64,000 nt of DNA from Sophora flavescens (Eukaryota > Streptophyta > Magnoliopsida > Fabales > Fabaceae): contig CM061065.1 in assembly GCA_030762895.1 (NCBI GenBank), positions 83,523,607 through 83,587,606 of the forward strand, written 5' to 3'. The position numbers and the translations under genes were made by a program. Shown here piece after piece: positions 34,329 to 45,457 of the stretch. Numbering within the stretch: position 1 is the first letter of the stretch; the number at the start of each line of letters is the position of its first letter. The notes below the pieces were generated by a model. That model did no database searches. It was not told where the DNA came from and worked only from the letters and a program-made list of their open reading frames with translations.

Positions 34329-35431
34329 CACCCAGTCTGCCACGTTATAACTTAACAGAGGTATCATAACAATAGGGACGAATTTCAAAATTTTAAAACG
34401 TTTAGGGATCATAACCTAAGAAAAAAAAATTGGGTACTAAAACCAAATCTCGCCTTATTTGGAGCGATGAAATATTCATTCAACTTTAACAATATTAATA
34501 GTGTTTTATAGAAAAGCCAAAATACAAATTTGAAAATAATCATTTTATCGTCATATTTCTTTTGATTGTTTACTCATGATTTTTTAGGACTTGTGGCACA
34601 TTCTTGATTAGCCATATATTAGTTATGTTCGTCATTTGTCCTCGTGGTTTAGTTACTTTCAAGTTTTGTCATTGACACGACTTTCACAATGAGCATTTCT
34701 CTCCAAATACAAACTCTATATTAAAGGATGTAACAACTTGTTCCTTTCTTGCACGTGTTTCAAATATTTCAAAGAAAAAACTTGTTGGGAAAACGAAATT
34801 AAAAATCGAATAAAAATTTAAAATTCAATAAAAAAATGAATACTTTTTTTAAATTGATTGAATTTAATCAAATTTGAATTTTGATTTCCAAAATTGATAA
34901 TCTAATTCAACCCACCAAATATTATATGATGTTTTTTAATATTGAATTAATATTTTTATTTATGTAAACTCTAACTCTTAACAAACTTCTCACTTATGAA
35001 TAAATATCATTTTAGACACGAAGAATGAGATATTATTATTTTCTATTTTCATTAATTTCCTAGTTCTATTTTTGAAAACTAAATACATTTGACTTAAACA
35101 CTTTAGGGGTAAAATATTTTTTTAGATAAAATAAATTAAAAAAATTTAATTCAAACTAACTTAAATCGAATTGTGTTAACTCAATAGATGTGAGTCAATT
35201 GAATACGTATGTTGAGTTTATGGGGAGAAACTCACTTCAAATCTCGCATAACACATCCTTGGTAGGGGAAAAAAATCTTAACTGTAACTAAGTATCCGAG
35301 CAAATATTAGTCCCATAACGGGTCCAAAGGATTCAAGCTTGTGGGATACTTCGTAGATATACTAAAATATCAAAGACCCTAATCACTATGGGTTCCAAAA
35401 AAAAAATTATATTAATTCAATTTTTATAATA
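34329..35431. other. Gene-free AT-rich stretch
   Basis: No supported ORF. A segment at 35280-35395 is related to 24195-24300. Confidence 0.5.
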
Positions 35432-35436
35432 TAACT

Positions 35437-35744
35437 TGTTGGAAGTCCCACATCGTCTGTCTCAAACAAATCCTATGGTGCGGATTAAATACATGTTGGG
35501 CAACTCTACTTAAAGCAAATTGGTTTTAGGTTGGAATCTAACTTAGTATCAGTGATAGAGCCCATCTTCCTGCATATTGCCTGTTATGACAATCTTCCTA
35601 TATAGCACCTGTTCTGACAGACATATGTGGAGGAGGGGTGTTGGAAGTCCCAAATCACATGCCTCCAACAAATCCTGTGATGCGGTTTAAATACATATTG
35701 GTAACTCTACTTAAAACCAATTGGTTTTAGATTGAAATCTAACA
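35437..35744 (+). mobile_element. Complete TRIM (miniature LTR retrotransposon), 308 bp
   Basis: Two LTRs of about 107 bp (35437-35543 and 35639-35744) start TGTTGGAAGTCCCA. The first is followed by GTATCAGTGATAGAGCC, which resembles the tRNA-Met primer-binding site. The second is preceded by the purine tract GTGGAGGAGGGG. Both flanks carry TAACT (35432-35436 and 35745-35749), a perfect 5-bp duplication. It encodes no protein and depends on another element's enzymes. Confidence 0.85.
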
Positions 35745-35749
35745 TAACT

Positions 35750-36806
35750 AAATCAATTAAATTCAAATTAATATAAATAAAATATTTAAATTAATTAAAA
35801 TTTAAAATCAAACCAATCTAAGTCTAATCACAAATATCCCCAACACTCTGTTTATGAAAGAGATTGAGAGATCAATATTAAATTAAGGATTAGGCTCGAC
35901 ATTGATTGTAAAATGAAAAGGTAAAAGGTGTATCAACCTTTTATTTGTTATAATGAGTTAAAATTTTAATACAATTTAACTAATAAAAATAGGATAAAAT
36001 TTAGGTAGAATTTCATATATACATTAATTATTGTTTTATAATGATAATATGACATATATATTAGTTTATCAATAAAAATATAATATGTGTAACAATTCTT
36101 ATATATATCCTATTATTATTAAAAAACAGCATATGATATACCTATAAAAATATATCTAAATTTGTTCTTAAAATAAACATATCATTATTTTATCACTTTA
36201 TACTCAAATTCATTATTGATCAACTTTATTCCTCAAATTAGTGATTGCATAGTTCATGACGTTTAATTGTGTGACGTGTTTGTGTCGTGTAATCAGAAAT
36301 TGGGACGCGCTGAAGAAGAGTAGAGAATTTGAAGTGGGGTTGAGTTGAGGGACCGGGAGGGGACCCCATTTACTTTCCGTACTTCTTAATTAGAGCAACT
36401 TTTCGGTAATCTCCAGCTATGCTTCACTATATCCACTCTTCTTTTGCCACACCTGCTTCGGTGCTTCCTACAACATACAACAAACTCTTTCTTTTTACAC
36501 ATTAACGTGATCTTTAACTATTCAAATCTCACCATGCAATGCATTGTCTTGTGTCACAACAATTGGGACATGATTAGTGCCATTGGCCCATCTTTCAATC
36601 CACAGGCCCCAAGACGTACGGGCTTTTAGTGGGCTTGTTAAATCATTTTCATTTTAACACATATATAAATGAGTTAATTATTAAAATATATAATTCATTT
36701 CTTCGATTTTTTTCCCCATAGTTACATATTAAAATAAAAAAAAATTCTTTTGAAATGAACTTGTATTTAAAATAAGTAAGAGTCTATTTATCACTAATTT
36801 GATAAA
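35750..36806. other. Gene-free stretch
   Basis: AT-rich DNA (35750-36240), then a less AT-rich segment (36240-36650) without a convincing ORF, up to the Harbinger left end. Confidence 0.45.
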
Positions 36807-37180
36807 GGGTGCGTTTGCGAGAGTTTAAATAAGCTCCTTATGACTTATCTTATGTCATAAGTTCTTATCCCATATGTTTGGCACAACTTATTAAAGGAAC
36901 TTATAGGATTTCATAAGCTACTTATACCTTATTCTCATAAGTTAGCAAAACTAGCTTATGAAAATGTTAAAAGCTCTTATGCGGAGCCAAGACCGAAGAA
37001 ACCACTCTTCGAATGCTGCCTCCTCCATTTTCACAGTCTTCGTTTTTCTTTCGTTTTTTTCCTTTTCTTCTATCCTTCGATTACAGATCAGAGAAGAGAC
37101 TCTCCTTCTTCTCAACCAAACTCGGATCCTTCTTCTCTCCTTCTTCTCAACCAGACTCGGATCCTTCTTCTTTCCTTCTC

Positions 37181-37288
37181 AGATCCGCGTTCCTCCCAGC
37201 TCGCACCAGATCCGCGTTCCTCCGAGCTCGCACCAGGTCCGCGTTCCTCCGAGCTCGCACCAGATCCGCGTTCCTCCGAGCTCCGCCT
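37181..37288 (+). repeat. Four-copy 27-bp tandem repeat in Harbinger leader
   Basis: Units start at 37181, 37208, 37235 and 37262 (AGATCCGCGTTCCTCCGAGC followed by TCGCACC). They lie in a GC- and pyrimidine-rich segment (37000-37500) between the left terminus and ORF1. The long ORFs here, on both strands, are low-complexity artefacts of the repeat. Confidence 0.8.
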
Positions 37289-38330
37289 TCCGCCAGCGAG
37301 CTCCGCTTTTCGCCGAGCTCCGCCTTCCGTCCGCAAGATCCGCTCTCACCGCCATCCACGAAGGTATCTCTCTCTCCCTCTCCCTTCTCTCTTTCCCTCT
37401 CTCCCTTTCCCTTCTCCCTTCCCTGTATCTCCCTTTCCCCTTCTCCATTTCCCCTCTGCCATCCCCCATCTCCTTTCCCCCATTTGTTAGATGTATTGTT
37501 GTTGGTAATCTTCTTGATCTGTTGGTGTAACTGATTCTGCATGTTAATCTTCTTGATATTGTTGTTGAAAACCTTTTTGTTTGTCTTCTGAAGATCAGTT
37601 CATATTTTCTGTTGTTTGTTGCATTTTTAAGCCAAATTAGGTCACTCTAATGTGAAAGAAATATTCGAGAGACATATGAAAAACATATATAAAACTAAGA
37701 AAATCTTGGTCATTGTTTAATTAACCACTGTTACACCGATGAGATCAGTGTGGCCAACTTTTTTCCTCATACATTTGGTCATCTTGGCAGCATCCACATC
37801 ATTCCCAATCACCACCACTCGATCACTCCATTCCCCTTCTATAGCCACAGAATCCACACCTACATCATTAACCAATATCAAATTTCACCAATCACATTTA
37901 TTAAGTTCAGTCTTAATTGCTAAGTATATTAAATAAATAAAAGAACCAAAGATGGTGTTATGAAAAGATCACTATAAATTTGTTGAACAGTAATGCACAA
38001 CCTCCGCCTTCTTATAATGCTTGTAGTGTTGGTCAAAGTAGTCAAGCAGGGCAAGTAAAACAACATTACAAAAATGTAACATAAACTTCTACCACAAGTA
38101 TACTAGTATAGGCAAATTCGAAATATCAATAACATCAAAGAATTTTTGTCTTCATCATAGGGTCACAGATATGTGAGAAGGTAGTTGTTTTTTTCCTTGG
38201 TGTGGAACTTTTGACTGGTTGTGGCAGTTGGTTAATGTATACAGTTTAGACTGTTGTCCTTTATTTATCAATGATATTAGATGATCTTATTAATGCTATG
38301 TATTTATATTGTGTTAGAATTGCCTCTAAG

Positions 38331-39350
38331 ATGTCTTCAAACCCAGTTGAAGGGAATGGAAATGGTAGTGGTAATGGAAAACGACCCAAGGCAGATTGGA
38401 ATTAAAAAAATAATGAATTATTTCTTAAGTGTTGTATTGAACAAGTACGGGCTGGGAATAGGCCACACGCTCACTTTAATAAAGCGGGGTGGGCAAACTT
38501 GATCAAGAGTTTTAATGAACAATCAGGGTTATGTTATGAGCAAAAGCAAATGAAAAATAAATGGGATATTTTGAGAAAAGAGTGGCAGACGTGGGAAAAA
38601 CTCAGAACATTGGAGACTGGTCTTGGAATGGATCACAGTAAGGGGACAATTGCTGCTACTGATTCTTGGTGGGATGAAAAGATTAAGGTAATTTGATATC
38701 CTTGATGTAATTATATATTTATATATTTGTTTATATGTTTAAAGTATTTACTGATTTGAAGTACTTTTATCTTAGGTTTATCCCGAGTTTGCAAAATTCA
38801 GAAAGGAAGGTCTAAGAAATTTGAATGAAATGGAGATCCTTTTTAAGGATACTGTGGCTATTGGTACTGGTGCATATGCACCATCTCAAGACCCAGAGGA
38901 AGAAGCAAGAAAAAATAGTAGTGAAAGGTATGCACCAATGACGGAGGAGCGTGGTGTTCAGGAAGAATATGAGGGGATTGAAGACCTCACAATTGATCCA
39001 AGTCCTTCTAGTCAAAGGTCCAAGAGGAAAAGGGGTGGGAGGGATAACAAGAGAGGTAGTGTCGGGCATCGAATGTGTGAGCAATTCGATCGCATAATTG
39101 AAAGGTTGAACACTGAAAAAGTGCTACTAGTGCCAGTGTTAGCAATTTTAGCAATATTCCTACACTGGCTGAATGCATGGATATGCTTAAACAATTGCCG
39201 GGGTTGGAGTATGGCGGGGAGACTCATATTATAGGTATTAGACTAATGAACCGCAAGTCAAATAGGGAGGCCTTTGTTATAATGAATGACCCCGTCCTTC
39301 AGCTTAATTGGATCAAGAGCCACACTTTGGCTGATGTTGCTCGTCTTTGA
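38331..39350 (+). pseudogene. Harbinger ORF1: Myb/SANT-like DNA-binding protein
   Basis: Exon 1 (38331-38687) starts with an ATG, is Gly/Asn-rich, and then carries the Myb/SANT-like domain (KAGWANLIKSFNEQ, KQMKNKWDILRKEWQTW, DSWWDEKIK). An intron with GT...AG (38688-38775) separates exon 2, which has a VYPEFAKFR segment, a Lys/Arg-rich nuclear-signal-like stretch, and a C-terminal part ending at the stop 39348-39350. In PIF/Harbinger elements this protein binds DNA and helps bring the transposase into the nucleus. One in-frame stop near 38402 and one frameshift near 39115 break it. It lies about 230 bp upstream of the transposase gene. Host genes with the same domain are annotated as L10-interacting MYB proteins, but the paired layout identifies this as the transposon gene. 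Confidence 0.85.
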
Positions 39351-39578
39351 ATTATCAATTATATACTAGCTTTGACTTTGTAGTTGTTTCCCGGTCTGTT
39401 TAATTTCTATTTGAAGCCTTGACTTGTTTTATTTTTATTTGATTTGGATTTGCTATGTGTTGTTAGGTGAACTTATGTGTGTAAAAATTACTTATCAAGT
39501 TATTAAATGTTGTTAATCGTTTATATGCATTTCTTTTTATGATTATGATGTTATCTTTATATTTGGAAATTGCACAGG

Positions 39579-40903
39579 ATGTCTACAACTAGTACAAATG
39601 ATACTGATTCTGGGTTAGATAGTGATGATTCATGTGATTATAGTCATTTATCACGAAGTAGGAAGAAAAGAAAGGTATTGTTGTCGATGGTAATTCATGC
39701 TGCACAGTGGTTCTTGAATCATGTGGAAAAGAGGCCATGTAGGACTTCTGCATTGACAGGTCATTTATGGGTTCAAGAGATTCTCAATGGACATGGGGTT
39801 CGTTGTTATCAACAATTCAGGATGAAAAAAAATGTGTTTTTGCACTTGTGTAATGTTTTACAGAATTATGGTCTAAAACCAACAAGGGGCATGGGTATTC
39901 ATGAACAAGTTGGTCTTTTCTTATATGTGTTAGGACAACCAGGTTCAATTCGTAATGCGGAGGAGATATTTCAACATTCTGGAGAGACTATTTCCAGACA
40001 ATTCCATCGGGTTCTGAAGGCGGTACTTGCACTTTTCAGGGATATCCTAAAGCCTGTTGACCCAACCTTTAGAGACATTCCTCATCATATTAGCAATGAT
40101 GACCGATATAATCCTTACTTTAAGAATTGCATTGGTGCTATAGATGGCACTCATGTGAAGCTTATAGTCCCTGTTGAAAATCAAATTCCGTACACTTGCA
40201 GAAAGGGGTATACAACAACTAATGTAATGGTTGCTTGTGATTTCGATATGTGCTTTACTTTTGTGCTAGCAGGATGAGAGGGTTCGGCATATGATACTAG
40301 AATCTTTATGGAAGCTTTACGCAAGCCTGAGTTGCATTTTCCACATCCTCCTACAGGTTCATGAATTGTATATATATATTTTTTTAAATTTTTTCACCAT
40401 TATGAATACATATTAAATTATTGTATACTTTATTTTTAGGTAAATATTATCTTGTTGATGCTGGTTATCCTAACTTTATGGGCTACTTGGGACCATACAA
40501 AACTACTAGGTATCATCTCCCTCATTTTAGAATAGGGCCGAGAGCTAGAGGAGGAAATGAAGTGTTCAATTATTTACATTCTAGCCTCTGAAGCACGATC
40601 GAACGATCATTTGGGTGTTGCAAAGCTAGATGGAAGATACTAGGCAACATGCCTCCGTTCCCAATGAAAACTGCGACTCACATAATTGTTACTTGTATGG
40701 CTTTGCACAACTTCATAAGAAGGAATGACATAGGTGATGAAGAATTTCTTTTATTTGATGAGAATGTTGAATTAGAGTATAATATGGTTGTACATGAAAC
40801 TACATCAGAAGAAGTCACACGGGAGGAACCAAATCAACAAAGTGTTAGGCAAATGGAGCAAGTCAGAGACACCATTAGAAACCAGATGCCTGGATTTATC
40901 TAG
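39579..40903 (+). pseudogene. Harbinger ORF2: DDE transposase (HARBI1-like)
   Basis: Exon 1 runs from the ATG at 39579 (just after an AG that may end an intron in the leader) to 40356. The intron is 40357-40439, and exon 2 ends at the stop at 40901-40903. The helix-turn-helix-like part (GIHEQVGLFLYVLG...NAEEIFQHSGETISRQFHRVL) precedes the DDE domain. The three catalytic acids are visible in GAIDGTH, LVDAGYPN and TIERSFG. Length and order fit the DDE_Tnp_4 family. Two in-frame stops, near 40275 and 40588, make it a recent pseudogene, since the rest of the frame is undisturbed. Confidence 0.9.
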
Positions 40904-40915
40904 TTTAATTATCTT

Positions 40916-40988
40916 GCAACTTGTTTGGTATTTTTTAACAATATTCTAGTTTGATGGTTGTATCTCTAACTTATGGTACTAATGCAAC
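40916..40988 (+). repeat. 68-bp repeat unit at the TR-GAG insertion point
   Basis: The unit beginning GCAACTTGTTTGGTATTTTT is repeated right of the inserted element (46822-46887, and partly from 46888). The original site was a tandem repeat of about 66-68 bp just after the transposase stop. The retroelement inserted at a unit boundary, GCAAC. Confidence 0.75.
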
Positions 40989-41203
40989 TGATGAGCCTCT
41001 GGTTGACTGGTTTTATAACTAATAAAAACCTTGGCTTTGTGCTAATTTTATATCATTTTCACCCAAATTAGACTTGATTGTCTTTAAGCAGTATTTTGAG
41101 TCCATAAAGTATTTTTAGGTTAATTTAGTTGATTTATAGTTAAATAAAACACTTATTCTATTTTCTGTTTTCAGGTTAATAAAATGGAATAATTCTGGAT
41201 CTT

Positions 41204-41589
41204 TCGCCCCGCGAGAAGGCATTAGCCTCGCGAACCAGAAGGTGACTGTTCCAGAAATTGCCAACCATTCTGTCTCGCCCCGCGAAGACATTACTCGCCC
41301 CGCGAGTAATCCAACTCTGAAGACCAAAAGTCAGCACTGGTTATGCATGCTAAAGGTCACGGCGGTGGCAGTTTTGAAGTTGAAGAGTCTCGCCTCGCGA
41401 GCATACATTCGCCATGCGAGCTTGGAAGACCAGAAGCCATCACGGTTTGCGCATGTTGAAGGTCACGGGCGTTACAGTTTGGAATCTGAAGAGTTTCGCC
41501 TCGCGAATGATATGCTCGCCTCGCGAGAAGATCAAAAGTTGCAGACTGTTCGCATTATTCGCCTCGCGAAGGAGCGTTCGCCTCGCGAG
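41204..41589 (+). repeat. Array of paired TCGCCYCGCGA sites (5' LTR)
   Basis: Ten sites in five pairs, with start-to-start spacing of 19, 20, 19, 20 and 19 bp. The core contains TCGCGA. Sequence between pairs is not conserved in this way. The same array is repeated at 45669-46054 in the other LTR, and in four-pair form in copy 1. Confidence 0.85.
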
Positions 41590-41608
41590 TACGCGTATTC
41601 CAGAAGTT

Positions 41609-41617
41609 GTATATAAG
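41609..41617 (+). promoter_or_regulatory. Candidate LTR TATA box
   Basis: TATATAAG-type sequence (GTATATAAGTC) lies just downstream of the paired-site array. The equivalent in the 3' LTR is at about 46078. Confidence 0.45.
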
Positions 41618-42345
41618 TCAGTTTTAGACAGAACTGAAGGGTAGGCTGGGAAGCTGGCTAGTTTTAGTCAGAATAGGAGTCAGTAATTAGTCTTTTATTT
41701 TCTCTTTAGTTTATTGTTTGCTTTTGTAATGGAGAACTAGTCTCCTTGATTAATCTACTGGGATTGGTTTCCATTTACATTTGAGGATCTGTAATTCCTG
41801 TTTTTATTTACTTTTCTCTTTTCAATACGATGCTATATGTTTCTGTTTGCTTAATTCAGGAATGTATAGTGTTGTGTTGATTTGTTTCGGTGATGTTATG
41901 TTCCTATAGAATCGCGTTTGCTTAATTCGCATGTGTTCAATCATGTTCGCTTAGTTCATGAGTGCTTCACCCCGTTTGCTTAATTCGGGAATAGGGACAT
42001 GTATCTGTAGTAGTGGTTTCGCTTGTAAATTGTTGCTACAACCGGGAGGGGATTAGAATCTGCTTAGGGCTTGGATTTATATGAACCAATGATAGTGGGA
42101 AACCGAGAACAGTAGGTTAATCGTTCTTTAGTTTATTTGATAATATTTTAACTGCTTGTTTTCATTACTCTGTTTTTGTTTGGTTTCTTTATTTTATTCC
42201 AAACCCAAACCCCCCAAAACTAGCTTTTGGTTTTCTGTTAATAATAACAACGCCTAAGAGTCCTTGAGAGACGACATCCGAGTTGTCGCTTCCCTATCTA
42301 CATTATTTTGTAAACGCTGCGCGTGGCGACAGCGCGGCCAAAAAT

Positions 42346-42363
42346 TGGCGCCGTTGCCGGGGA
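42346..42363 (+). promoter_or_regulatory. Primer-binding site (tRNA-Asp)
   Basis: TGGCGCCGTTGCCGGGGA is complementary over 18 bases to the 3' end of plant tRNA-Asp(GTC). It lies five bases after the LTR. This is the Athila-type primer. Confidence 0.9.
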
Positions 42364-42466
42364 CTCTTGTTTGTTGTTATTAGCAGAAAATAATTAAAAA
42401 AAAAAAGTATTACTTTGCTGAATTAATTTTGTCTGTTTTGTCTGGTTGTGAATTTTAGCACCCCCC

Positions 42467-44060
42467 ATGGATAATTATATGCAAGGTTACATGCCTAAGG
42501 TTTACTATGAACCATCACCATGCATATATTTTCCTGATTTTTATGGTTTATCGCACTGGTTGCCAAGGTTTAGTGGTCTTGCAGGTGAGAATCCGCAGGA
42601 GCATCTGAGGGAATTCCAGATTGTTTGCTCTATAATGATGAGACCTGCAGGAATAACAGAAGACCACATCAAGATGGAAGCTTTCCAGTTCTCACTTGAA
42701 GGTGCTGCAAGGGATTGGTTGTATTGTCTTGATGAGAATTCCATCTCAAGCTGGTTTGATTTGAAGGAAGCTTTCCTGTTTAGATACTATCCTGCCTTCA
42801 GAGCTGCACCTTCCGAACCTTCACTAGAGGATCTGTTCAAGCAAATGAATGCACAAATGGAAGCAAACTTTCTCGAAATTCAACAGATGATGGAGGCGAG
42901 CAATCTTGAATTCCAACAGAGGATGGAGGCTGAATACCAGAGGAGCCAAGCTGAATCTCAGAAGTTGTCCGCTCTAATTGATCAAGTTGTCGCCAACTCG
43001 GCTGCAATGCTAACTCCACAGCCCCTTCAAGAACATACAGAGTCACAAGTTATTCTTGAAAATATTTCTGATGATAATGTTGATAATGTTTCTGTTGATG
43101 AACTGTGTGTTGAATCCCCTGATTCTAATTCATGTACTGATTGTTATTGTGATGGCACTGCTTTGTGTATAAATTGTTATGCAGCTTTGTTCTGTTCAGG
43201 AAACATAGAAAAGGAGGATCAGGAGGACATCTGCTTCCCCGTGCCTGAGGATAATGAAGAACCTTTGGAAGTAGATGATTCAAGTAAATCAATTGCATGT
43301 GTTGAAAGTGATGGGGTGGATGAACCGTGTGCAGAAAGTCCAGACAATCAGACCTTTACTAACTCAGTTTCTTTTACTACATGTATCGATGTCATCGACA
43401 CTAACCCGTGTCTTTGTTTGGCTTGAGTTTCTTGACTCTATTTTGCAGGGTGATAGTGAGAGTGATACTGATTGTTCAGCCGAAGTTCCAAATACACCCT
43501 CCTTAGAGCTCAAGCCGCTTCCAGACATTCAGACCTTTTCTGATTTAGTTTATTGTAACATATGTACTGACTGTACTAACTCTAACCTTTCTGTGGTGTG
43601 TGCTGAGATTTCTGCAGATTTAACAAGTGATGAATCCGGTAGTGCAGTGGATGAAGACCTTGCAGAAGTTGAAGCAGCACCAGTAACCCCAGCTAACTGT
43701 GTACCACCTCCCCCTGAGGAGCCACCGGTGATGGAGTTCCAGCCTTTGGATTTGTCACTGTGGCCATTTCAAGAGGTTGAACCCCGATTCTATTGGGAGG
43801 ATTTTATTGAGAAAGAGGTCAACCTTGACCCAAGAGGGAGTGAGAAGTCCACCGCACTTGGCGAGGTTACCATGACTATCAAGCACTCATCTCCATATAA
43901 AGGCTGCAAGTTAGGGAAGCACGGAATGAGCTCCCAGTCTTTGTCCATCACTTGGGCATTATGCTGTAGACTGTGGGATCCGGGAGGACCATACTGCAAT
44001 TTGAGCATTCCGTGGCCACTGTATTACAGACAATGGGATCCTGGTGGACCACTCCAATGA
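42467..44060 (+). pseudogene. TR-GAG ORF: gag domain plus Cys-rich and WDPGG region
   Basis: From the ATG at 42467 the first about 115 residues are a Ty3-type gag domain (ENPQEHLREFQIVC, FQFSLEGAARDWLYCL, WFDLKEAFLFRYYP). A coiled-coil stretch (about 130-180, Gln/Glu/Met-rich) follows. Next come repeated DELC-ESPD and CTDC-type Cys motifs, a Pro-rich part (PPPPEEPP), and a conserved C-terminus with FYWEDF, GSEKS, and WDPGG twice. A frameshift near 43410 moves the frame from the one ending at 43426 to the one running 43275-44060. No protease, reverse transcriptase or CCHC knuckle is present. The gag domain should form particles with an autonomous partner's proteins; the role of the rest is unknown. 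Confidence 0.75.
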
Positions 44061-45457
44061 GTTTTCTTAACCCTTATTCTTTTTAATTTTCTTTTGCTTT
44101 ACTTTATTGCTGCTTTGTTTTCAATAAAGCTCCTGAATAATTTGAGAAGCTCAGGAGTTGTGTTGAGTCTTTTGTTGGCAAGTTTATTGGATTTTATTGA
44201 TTTTGCATAGATTGATTGCATGTTATGTGTTGACTGATTCCCCCTAGGATTTGAAAATTTTTTGAAAATTTGATCCCCATATGATTGAAACTGAACTTTG
44301 AGATTTTGTTATGATGACATGATTTATGATAAATTTGGGGTGATAGGAAGCACACACTAGGGATAGAATCTCTGTCAAACAATTTGCAAAAAAATGTCCA
44401 GGTGAGATTTTGAGCCTCCAACATGTTTAAACTGTGTGAAAATCACTTTTTAAGTTGCACTTTCCCGAATTTGCTTGAATCTCTTTTTGGTTTGCATGAT
44501 TATGTGTTTGCTTCAGATGATTTAGGCATTTTCTTTGTAAAGAGCTACTTAACCTAAAATAACCCTCCCTAATGCATGTTCCCTAGTTAGCCCATTGAGC
44601 CTAATTAGCCTGTTAATTCTTGTTAACCTTATGTTACAAGCCAAAATCTGGAAAACCATGTTAGCCCGATCTTAGGATTAGGAGAGCATGGAATCTTAGT
44701 AAGAAATTTGGTTGCAAGAAATTAAGTTTGGGGTGGCTACCAGGTGCAATGTGTTGTTTGGGATTGAAAAAAAAAAAAAGAAAAGAAAAAGAAAAAGAAA
44801 AAGAAAGTGTAAAAATATTAAATGTAAAAAAAAAATGAAAAAAAAAAGTATTAGAATAAATGGCTGTAGTCACCCAATGCAAATGAAAAGATGAATGAGG
44901 AAAGGAACTTGAGTAGAAATTCAATGTTTTGAAGTGTTTCATGCTCTCTTAGTTCCTAGGGTCTTCAGCCTAGTTCCTTTTGTACATCCTACCCTTAGCC
45001 AGGCCCCATTACAACCCATAAAAGACCTTTTGATGTTGCTTGCATGTTTTCTGTGGGAATCATTTAGAGATGAAAATCAAATTTATGGGAAGTGCTCTTA
45101 AAAGTAAAATTGAGTGAATTGTTGATAGCCTGACACAAACTGAGTGATTAAGTGAACAATAATTGCCCTTGTGAGGAAGGCAGTTGTTTGGAATTGGTGA
45201 TCTCCCTCTTGTGTGTAACTTAGATCCCCTGTTTAGATTAATGAGTGTTTGAATGATAAAATTCTCAATTGTTTAGAATAAATGAATGTGGGGATTGCTT
45301 TGTTTGTAAGGGGGGGAATGTTGAAGTATTTTGATAAATTGCTTGAAATCTGTGCGAAAGTTGATTGAATCTTTTGAGCTTGCCATGTCCTTAGTCTTTT
45401 TAAGTTTTTAAGTTTTAGTTTGCTTGGGGACAAGCAAAGTTTAAGTTTGGGGTATTT
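44061..45457 (+). other. Non-coding 3' internal region of TR-GAG copy 2
   Basis: No gene. It corresponds to 9640-11078 in copy 1, includes the A/G-rich tract 44765-44855, and ends with the polypurine tract GTTTAAGTTTGGGGT before the LTR. Confidence 0.75.

Larger units (their letters stand above)
40989..42340 (+). repeat. 5' LTR of TR-GAG copy 2
   Basis: It contains five pairs of TCGCCYCGCGA sites (T positions 41204/41223, 41275/41295, 41390/41409, 41496/41516 and 41559/41578). No clear TATA box was fixed; GTATATAAG at 41609 is the best candidate, about 30 bp downstream of the last site. Relative to the 3' LTR it lacks an 11-bp segment near 42318. Confidence 0.9.

Noticed and set aside
36958..37542. 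Overlapping long ORFs on both strands (up to 190 codons)
   Set aside because: They are created by the 27-bp tandem repeat and pyrimidine-rich DNA of the Harbinger leader. Several frames are open at once.
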